From an uncultured Bacillota bacterium (GTDB lineage: Bacteria > Bacillota > Clostridia > Christensenellales > UBA1242), in assembly GCA_949298925.1 (NCBI GenBank), contig CASFYE010000011.1:1-40931 (forward strand): DNA of 40,931 nucleotides, given 5' to 3'. How positions within the stretch are numbered: the first letter of the stretch is position 1; every line of letters starts with the position of its first letter. The notes beneath the pieces were generated by a model. The model ran no database searches. It was not told the origin of the DNA and worked only from the letters and a program-made list of their open reading frames with translations. Position numbers and translations under genes: made by a program. Of the stretch, positions 34,962-40,931 are shown one piece after another.

Positions 34962-35180
34962 ATGAATTACGAAAGATGCTATCGCAGTGGCTGTTACTAC
35001 GACATGCCGACTTGCTGTCCATGCCCTCCTCCTTGCAATCCAACCATGCCTCCAAGATGCATGCCAAATTGCCATGATTGCTTTGGATGTGGTTACTTAA
35101 ACATTGCCATACCGATTGGGCTACTGCTTCTTGCAGGAGGAATAATGATCGGACAAAATTGTGAAAAGAAACGACCCTAA
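34962..35180 (+). CDS. Cys/Pro-rich tail-anchored mini-protein
   Basis: A 72-residue protein in two parts. Residues 1-45 carry about eleven Cys with Pro (CYRSGCYYDMPTCCPCPPPC, CMPNCHDCFGC); residues 46-64 form a membrane helix (YLNIAIPIGLLLLAGGIMIG). A short basic end follows (NCEKKRP). I do not know a named family; the look recalls small spore-coat or metal-binding envelope proteins. ATG 34962 is chosen because GGAGG lies 6 nt upstream; another ATG at 34944 lacks a ribosome binding site. TACAAT at 34940 is a possible -10. Its stop lies inside the following terminator. Confidence 0.7.
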   Translation: MNYERCYRSGCYYDMPTCCPCPPPCNPTMPPRCMPNCHDCFGCGYLNIAIPIGLLLLAGGIMIGQNCEKKRP

Positions 35181-35196
35181 AACTAGGGTCGTTTTT
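35169..35196. terminator. Bidirectional terminator between the Cys-rich protein and pepF
   Basis: A perfect 10-bp stem (35169-35178 with 35185-35194) with a 6-nt loop, with T runs on both strands. It serves the convergent genes on both sides. Confidence 0.85.
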
Positions 35197-36967
35197 AAAT
35201 GTTTTCATATTCCGCCAACAATCTTTGCAAATATTCAAAGACTTCATCAAAGGTTTTTGGATCGGTTAAATCACATCCTGCATCTTTTAAAAGCTGAACA
35301 GGAGGTTTGGTGCAACCAGCACAAAGAAAATTTATATATTTTTTTACAGCATCTTTTTCACCATTCAATATTCTTCTTACAATGTTTAAAGCGCTCACCA
35401 GACCTGTCGCGTATTTATAAACATAAAAAGCAGAGTAAAAATGAGGTATGCGCATCCATTCATATTTGATCTCGTCAATCAACTTAACTTTTCTTCCAAA
35501 ATAAAATTTGTTAAGGTCTAAATACTTGTCGCAAAGGCTATCCTTCGATAGTGCCACACCATCTTCAATTTGGCTATGAGCCCACTGCTCAAATTCAGCA
35601 AACATCGTCTGCCTAAATATTGTCGACTTTACATTCATCAAAAAATTGTCTAACAGCCAAGCCTTTTGCGCGTTTGATTTCAAGTTTTTCAAAATATGAA
35701 AATTTAATAATATTTCATTAACAGTGCTTGCGACCTCGGCTACAAAAATTGTGTAATCCGATTTTTCATAACATTGGTTATGCTCTGAAAAATAAGTGTG
35801 CATGCTGTGCCCCATTTCATGCGCCAAAGTTTCAACCGAACGAAAATCTCCAACAAAATTCAAAAGCAAAACAGGATTTTTTTGATAAGCCCCTGATGAA
35901 TATGCGCCCGATGCTTTACCCTCATTTGGGAAAACATCAACCCATCTCTCATTAAAAGATTTTTCCAAAACCTTTGAATAATCTTCACCTAACACTTTGG
36001 TCGATTGTTTAAAAAGTTCAATTGCCTCTTCATAAGTAAACTTTTTGCCCAATGGCTTGCCAACAGGTGCAAATTGATCAAACAGTTGAAATTTTTCTAT
36101 TCTCAATTTTTTGCGTTTAGCTTCAAAAAATTTATACAAAAATCCAATATTTTTCCTAACGCTTGAAATGAGATTGTCATAAACCTTTTCGTCAATTTCA
36201 TCGGAATACAATTCACGCGCTAATGTTGATTTATAGCCTCTTGTTTTAGAAAAATAACAATTTTGCTTAACTGAAGAAAGATAGTTTTGTGAAAGCATAT
36301 TTGCAAACTTACCAAAAGCCACATTTATGCCTTTCATGGCATTTTCACGTAAAACCCTGTCGGTAGAACTCGTATATAAACTCAACCTCGCTTGGTCGAG
36401 TTTATACGATTTACCCTTGCTGTCCTTAACATCTTCAAATTTTAAATCTGCATCAGAAAATGCATGAAAATTTGAAGAAAATCCACCTAAAAATTCACCC
36501 ATGCCTGAAATAAGTTGTTCTTCATTTTTTTTCAAGATGTGTTTCTTTTCTCTTGCAATTTCGTGAAAATATAAATTAAAACTTGAAAAAAGTGGATCTT
36601 GTTGAAGTCTTTTTAATTTTGCCTCATCAAACTTTGATATTTCAGGTGTAACAAATGCCGTAGCGACAGCAAACTGTGTGCTCACTTTTGTGAAGGCATC
36701 TTTCATCTGTTGACCTGATTTGTCGGCTAAATTTTCATCTTTTCTTCTGTAAGCATAGCAAGCCAAAACTTCAAGCTCTTTAGAAATTTCGCTGTCAAAA
36801 TTGAGCATTTCAAGTAAAATCTCGTCATTTGACAAATTATTTTCATATTTTTTAAACTCGTCTTTTTTTTCTTCCAATTTTTTAAGGCGACTGAAAAACT
36901 CACTATCATCTTTGCAGTAACCACTTAAATCCCATTTATATTTTTCCGCTATTTGACTTCTCTTCAT
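35195..36967 (-). CDS. pepF: Oligoendopeptidase F (M3 metallopeptidase)
   Basis: A cytoplasmic zinc peptidase that cleaves oligopeptides of about 7-17 residues. The 590-residue product has the zinc motif HEMGHSMHTYF (HExxH), the downstream third ligand Glu in VAEVASTVNEILL, and RIPHFYSAFYVYKYATGL near the end. The N-terminal helical domain opens with YKWDLSGYCKDDSEFFSRL, typical of PepF. The ATG at 36967 is preferred to a TTG one codon upstream because GAGGTGA spans the right distance. It follows the pseudouridine synthase gene by 3 nt in an operon. Confidence 0.93.
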   Translation of the reverse strand: MKRSQIAEKYKWDLSGYCKDDSEFFSRLKKLEEKKDEFKKYENNLSNDEILLEMLNFDSEISKELEVLACYAYRRKDENLADKSGQQMKDAFTKVSTQFAVATAFVTPEISKFDEAKLKRLQQDPLFSSFNLYFHEIAREKKHILKKNEEQLISGMGEFLGGFSSNFHAFSDADLKFEDVKDSKGKSYKLDQARLSLYTSSTDRVLRENAMKGINVAFGKFANMLSQNYLSSVKQNCYFSKTRGYKSTLARELYSDEIDEKVYDNLISSVRKNIGFLYKFFEAKRKKLRIEKFQLFDQFAPVGKPLGKKFTYEEAIELFKQSTKVLGEDYSKVLEKSFNERWVDVFPNEGKASGAYSSGAYQKNPVLLLNFVGDFRSVETLAHEMGHSMHTYFSEHNQCYEKSDYTIFVAEVASTVNEILLNFHILKNLKSNAQKAWLLDNFLMNVKSTIFRQTMFAEFEQWAHSQIEDGVALSKDSLCDKYLDLNKFYFGRKVKLIDEIKYEWMRIPHFYSAFYVYKYATGLVSALNIVRRILNGEKDAVKKYINFLCAGCTKPPVQLLKDAGCDLTDPKTFDEVFEYLQRLLAEYENI

Positions 36968-36970
36968 CAA

Positions 36971-37654
36971 TCACCTCAAAAAATATTTTGAAACATTAAA
37001 TTCATTCCATGGTTTAGCACTTACATCAGGCTCAGCAACAAACTTCATCTTTTGTTTGCTTACTGGGTGAACAAATTCCAATCTCCCTGCCCACAATGCC
37101 AAATTTGCCTTTTGTGCATTTTTATTATATTTTTGATCTCCAAAGATAGGATATCCAATATTTGCGAGTTGAACACGAATTTGGTGAGATCTGCCGGTCA
37201 ATATTTCAACTTCAAGCAAGCTTCGTTTGTCAGTTTTCTCCAAACATTTGTAAACAAGCTCTGCTCGTTTTGTGCCCTCTTCCAATCTGGGAGCAATAGT
37301 AACGATGTTTCTCTTCTCGTCTTTTTTCAAAAAATTTTCTAGCCTTTGAGTATTATACTTTATTCTTCCCTCAACAACGCAATAATAAACCTTTTTAAAT
37401 TCACCGTCCTGCATTTGTTTTGACAAGCGCCCAGCTGATTTTGAGTTTCTTGCAAAAACCATAAGTCCACCAGTTGGACGATCCAATCTATGAACTAGCC
37501 CAACAAACGCATTGCCCTCTTTGTTATATTTTTCTTTAATATATGCTTTGACCGAACTTAAAAGATCCTCGTCTTTTGATGCGTCCTCTTGTGATGGCAT
37601 ATTATGAGGTTTTATTACCACAATTATTTGATTGTCCTCATATACTACTTGCAT
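36971..37654 (-). CDS. RluA-family rRNA/tRNA pseudouridine synthase
   Basis: A 227-residue uridine isomerase lacking the N-terminal S4 domain. Catalytic Asp is in HRLDRPTGGLMVFARNSKSA. The supporting motifs are LLEVEILTGRSHQIRVQLANIGYPIFGDQKY and LALWAGRLEFVHP, all RluA type. Target RNA site cannot be told. ATG 37654 is preferred over TTG 37666 because GGGAGGA lies directly upstream. It overlaps the methyltransferase gene by 10 nt and precedes pepF, so these genes are one operon. Confidence 0.9.
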   Translation of the reverse strand: MQVVYEDNQIIVVIKPHNMPSQEDASKDEDLLSSVKAYIKEKYNKEGNAFVGLVHRLDRPTGGLMVFARNSKSAGRLSKQMQDGEFKKVYYCVVEGRIKYNTQRLENFLKKDEKRNIVTIAPRLEEGTKRAELVYKCLEKTDKRSLLEVEILTGRSHQIRVQLANIGYPIFGDQKYNKNAQKANLALWAGRLEFVHPVSKQKMKFVAEPDVSAKPWNEFNVSKYFLR

Positions 37655-38496
37655 TTTTCCTCCCAAATTTTAAAACCTGAATTACCACACGGCAACACAA
37701 TCCCCTGATTTGTTTCAAGCCCGATTTCATCTGCTTCAACGCCTTCATTCCCAAAAGTTAAAGAAAGGATATTTTTAATAACACCTGCTTGCAGTCCTGT
37801 TGTGTAAGAATTGATTAAAACGAACAAAGGCTTTTCGCTTAACAGTTTTTTTGTTAAATTGACAAAATCAAACAAACTGTCTTCAATCTTCCAAAGCTCT
37901 CCACTAGGACCGCGCCCATAACTCGGTGGATCCATTATAATCGCATCGTAAGTGCTACCTCGGCGCAATTCACGTTCGACAAACTTCTTGCAATCGTCCA
38001 CTATAAATCTTATTGAATTGACATCATTGAGTTTCGCATTTTCTTTTGCACGTTCAACCATTCCCTTGCTAGCGTCAACGTGAGTAACCTTTGCGCCTTG
38101 AACAGCACACGCAACTGATGCTGCACCAGTATAAGCAAAAAGGTTTAAAACTTTTATCTCTCTCTTCGCATCTTTTATAAGTTGTTGCATTCTTTCCCAA
38201 TTGACAGCCTGTTCGGGAAATATGCCAGTATGCTTAAACCCCATAGGCTTTACAATAAATTTTAAGTTTTTCCACTGCACTGTCCACTGACTTGGATATG
38301 ACAAAAAATTGTGCCAACGTCCTCCGCCAGATTCAGATCTTTCGTATTTGGCATGCAGTTTTATGTTAGGTTGATCTTGATGCCAAATCACCTGAGGGTC
38401 TGGCCTCATCAAAACAACTTCGCCCCATCTTTCGATTTTTTCGCCATCGCTCGTAGAAACAACTTGAAAATCTTTCCAACCCTTAGCTATTTTCAT
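37645..38496 (-). CDS. Class I SAM-dependent methyltransferase (RlmI/RlmK-like)
   Basis: A 283-residue methyltransferase with an N-terminal PUA-like/beta part (about 1-100) and a Rossmann domain. Motifs seen: SAM-binding VLNLFAYTGAASVACA, the acidic VTHVDASKGMVERAKENA, DDCKKFVERE and the catalytic DPPSYGRGPSG. It fits the COG1092-type rRNA C5-cytosine methyltransferases (RlmI/RlmK), but is shorter and lacks one domain, so the exact nucleotide is not assigned. Start follows the ileS end by 8 nt with an AGGTGA ribosome binding site; likely co-transcribed with ileS. Confidence 0.87.
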   Translation of the reverse strand: MKIAKGWKDFQVVSTSDGEKIERWGEVVLMRPDPQVIWHQDQPNIKLHAKYERSESGGGRWHNFLSYPSQWTVQWKNLKFIVKPMGFKHTGIFPEQAVNWERMQQLIKDAKREIKVLNLFAYTGAASVACAVQGAKVTHVDASKGMVERAKENAKLNDVNSIRFIVDDCKKFVERELRRGSTYDAIIMDPPSYGRGPSGELWKIEDSLFDFVNLTKKLLSEKPLFVLINSYTTGLQAGVIKNILSLTFGNEGVEADEIGLETNQGIVLPCGNSGFKIWEEKCK

Positions 38497-38504
38497 GTCT
38501 CACC

Positions 38505-40931
38505 TTAATTTTTAAATTTAACGAAAACGCCACCGTCTCCCACTTCGATTGTTTTAGAAATTTTAGCATCATCGAGTTTAGGTAAGATTGCAGTAATTAA
38601 AACTGCTTGTTTGATTTTTTCTTCATATTTATTGAGCATTTTTTTCATCTCTTCATCATTTGTTTCAAAACAAGCGCTAATTCTTTCGTCAACTTTAAAG
38701 TCAGCTTCTTTTCTCAAAACCTGCAAACCACGAACAAACTCTCTGTAATAGCCCTCTTCAATCAGATTTTTGTCAAGAGATATGTCTAACACAACCGTAA
38801 TCTTATTTTCATGAGAGATAACAAACTCGCTTCTTGGTTTTTTCTCTAAGTTGAACAGTTTGCTTTCTAAATTTTTAAATTCTCCTACACTTACCAATCC
38901 TTTTTTAAATTGTTTAACACATTTTAACATTTCTTCTGCAGAAATTGAAGCTAGAAGATTTTTTAATTTTTGAACTTCACCTTTTAGCACTGCGCCGGCA
39001 TTTTTAAAGTTTACAGACAAAAATTCTGTGTTAAAAATGCTGTCATCATCGATGGTAATGAGCTCTTTAATATTAAGTTCTTCCTTTATTATATCACCAA
39101 GTTCATCAAGAACAACAGAAACCTTTTCGTCTCCTCCGACGAACATCTTTTTTAATGGTTGTTTAACTTTTATTTGATTTTCGTTTCTTAATCTTGACGC
39201 AGAAGAAATTATATCCCTAGCAAGGGCAACCTTTGCAATTATATCTTTGTCCCTTTTGCCTTCGACCTTTGGAAAACCACTCAACATAACACAAAGAGAA
39301 GCATCGCTTTCCATTTCGCGAACTAAATTCTGCCAAATATGTTCACTTAAAAATGGAATGATTGGCGACATGACTCTCACAATATTTTTTATTGCATAGT
39401 AAAGACAATAGTACGCTACCATTTGATCATCTTTATCATCAGATTTCCAAAATCTTCTTCTGTTGCTTCTAATATAGAAATTTGAAATATCATCTACTAA
39501 TTTTTCAAAATCGTGAACAACGTTGTAACTTTTGTCATCTAAATAATTTGCATCACTATCCTCAATGAATTTGTTTACGCTTTCTAATATCCACTTATCC
39601 GAATTGGTTAAGCGCTCAGCCTTTAATTTGTAATTTTTTAAATCAGGATTGTCTATGCAAGCATAAGTGTTGAAGAAGGAATAAACGCTCCAAAAGGTCA
39701 GCAGTTTTCTTCTTGCTTCATCAGCGAGTGAGTAGCCAAATCTCATATCGTTTGCCGGTGAAGATGAAGAAAACAAATAACGTATTACATCGGCCCCAAC
39801 CTTATCAGCAACTATGTCAGCTTCCAAAGAATTCCCTCCACTTTTATGGAATTCCCCACCATGCTCATCTTTGACGTATTGGTAAGTTACAATCTTTTGA
39901 TAAGGAGCTTCTCCTTTTAAAACAACACTCATGATAAGCAAAGAATAAAACCATAATTTTATTTGCTCAATCATCTCGCAAACATATTCCGAAGGGAAGT
40001 TTTTCTTAAAAAACTCTTTATCTGTAAAATATTTTTTTGTGCTAAAAGGTGTTATACCCGCGTCAAGCCATACATCGCCGACATCAGTAATTCTAGAAAG
40101 TTCTTCTCCACAATCACATTTTATTTTAATATTATCTATCCATGGCCTATGAATATTCGGCAACTTGTCGACAAGAGAAGGATCAACTGCTTTTTCTTTT
40201 AATTCCTCCAAACTTCCTAACACATGGACTTTCCCACACTTCTGGCAAACATAAAAAGGCAATGGCAGTCCATAAAATCGGCTTCGAGAGATGTTCCAAT
40301 CTCCCATGTTTGTTAGCCAATCAGCCATACGTTTTTTTGCATAAGCAGGCTTAAATTCAACGTTTTCAATCGCTTTAAGCGCCATAGGTCTGATTTCATC
40401 CATTTTGATAAACCACCCGCTTATCAATTTATAAACTAGGTCAGTTTTGCATCTCCAACAATAAGGATAACTGTGTTTGTATTTGTGAGCGTAGAGCAAC
40501 TTTCCGTCGCTATTTAATCTGTCAGCAACAAGTTCTGGCACTTCACTAGCCTTTTTACCAGCAATGAAACCGCAATTGTCGAGCATAACACCTTGCTCAT
40601 TTATAGGACAAATTTCAGGTAAACCAAGGCTCTGCCCTAGTTCAAAATCCTCAACACCACAACCTGGTGCTATATGCACAATGCAAGTTCCTTCAACATT
40701 GTCGACCATATCCCATGCAACGACCTTGTGAACAAATTTTTGTTCCTCAAGCTCTGGGAAACAAGTTTCATATTCTAGCCCAACGAGCTCACTTCCCTTA
40801 AATTCCTTCAATATTTTCACATCTTGTTTTAAAATCTTAAGTCTGTCTTTGCAAAGTAAAATTTTTTCCCCTTCAAATTAAAAAATCGCATATTTTAATT
40901 ATTTATTTAAGGCAATAGATAAGTTTTCGGT
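38505..40931 (-). CDS. ileS: Isoleucyl-tRNA synthetase, 3' part, with two in-frame stops near the window edge
   Basis: Charges tRNA-Ile. About 808 codons are visible; the N-terminal catalytic half with HIGH lies outside the window. Visible parts are the CP1 editing domain (GTCIVHIAPGCGVEDFELG), zinc-like YPYCWRCKTDL, WNISRSRFYGLPLPFY, an EFHKSGGN version of KMSKS, the anticodon-binding domain and a C-terminal extension. A GTG at 40820 opens the longest frame, but homology continues upstream (IFxFEGEKILL, NLSIALNKxLKYA) across TAA codons at 40880-40878 and 40901-40899. TAA is a normal stop in the other genes, so either the gene is broken or the window end carries sequence errors. The stretch downstream to 38505 is intact. 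Confidence 0.9.
40878..40901 (-). other. Two in-frame TAA codons within ileS
   Basis: Minus-strand TAA at 40901-40899 and 40880-40878 fall in the ileS frame, with the reading on both sides matching IleRS. Each differs from AAA (Lys) by a single A-to-T change, the likely ancestral codon from context. Confidence 0.7.

Noticed and set aside
40878..40901. Reassignment of TAA as a sense codon
   Set aside because: Other genes in the window (greA, gpmI and others) end in TAA at their expected C termini, so TAA must be a stop here.

Overview
The window is about 41 kb of AT-rich (roughly one-third GC) bacterial chromosome. It has Firmicutes-type promoters (TTGACA/TATAAT) and AGGAGG ribosome binding sites. 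A spore germination protease (gpr) and a PdaB-like polysaccharide deacetylase point to an endospore-forming Clostridia-like organism or a close relative. No tRNA, rRNA, CRISPR array, integrase or transposase was seen. No gap between genes exceeds about 190 bases, so there are no long empty stretches.

Left part (1-18700), mostly housekeeping: a polytopic membrane protein, greA, a DUF378 membrane protein, gpmI, a tandem-OB SSB-like protein, the PdaB-like deacetylase, the topoisomerase IV pair parE-parC, murG, an intracellular subtilisin coupled to a small charged protein, an ABC-type ATPase with degenerate catalytic motifs, a lipoprotein, groES-groEL, a membrane-anchored SPOR-like protein, gpr-murI, and rpsT.

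Middle part (18700-27000): a compact minus-strand operon of phage head-morphogenesis genes set between rpsT and an ABC transporter. In transcription order it encodes a terminase-small-subunit-like C-terminal domain, a Cys-rich mini-protein, portal, scaffold, major capsid protein, a small accessory protein, a gp4-like head-completion adaptor, a gp10-like tail-hub/plug protein, a small unknown protein and two holin-like proteins. It has its own promoter and terminator, intact reading frames, strong ribosome binding sites and stop/start overlaps. No large terminase, tail spike, lysin, integrase or replication gene is visible. It is best read as a maintained, terminase-less, P22/podovirus-like capsid module (domesticated particle, gene-transfer-agent-like element or satellite). 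A separately promoted gene for a 219-residue unknown protein lies just downstream. This is the most unusual system in the window.

Right part (27000-40931): an ABC importer ATPase/permease pair without a binding protein, a YkvI-like transporter, a secreted protein with a conserved HG...GHxCIHF...HG pattern, rlmH with two tandem CPBP (type II CAAX) proteases, tadA, a SHOCT-like membrane protein, an SDR oxidoreductase, a Cys/Pro-rich tail-anchored mini-protein, oligoendopeptidase F, an RluA-type pseudouridine synthase, a class I methyltransferase, and the 3' part of ileS. Three things stand out: an 81-nt near-perfect cloverleaf (four-way junction) at 34820-34900; a pair of facing, overlapping promoters between tadA and a CPBP gene whose -10 boxes lie 6 nt from the start codons (apparently leaderless); and two in-frame TAA codons in ileS close to the window edge.
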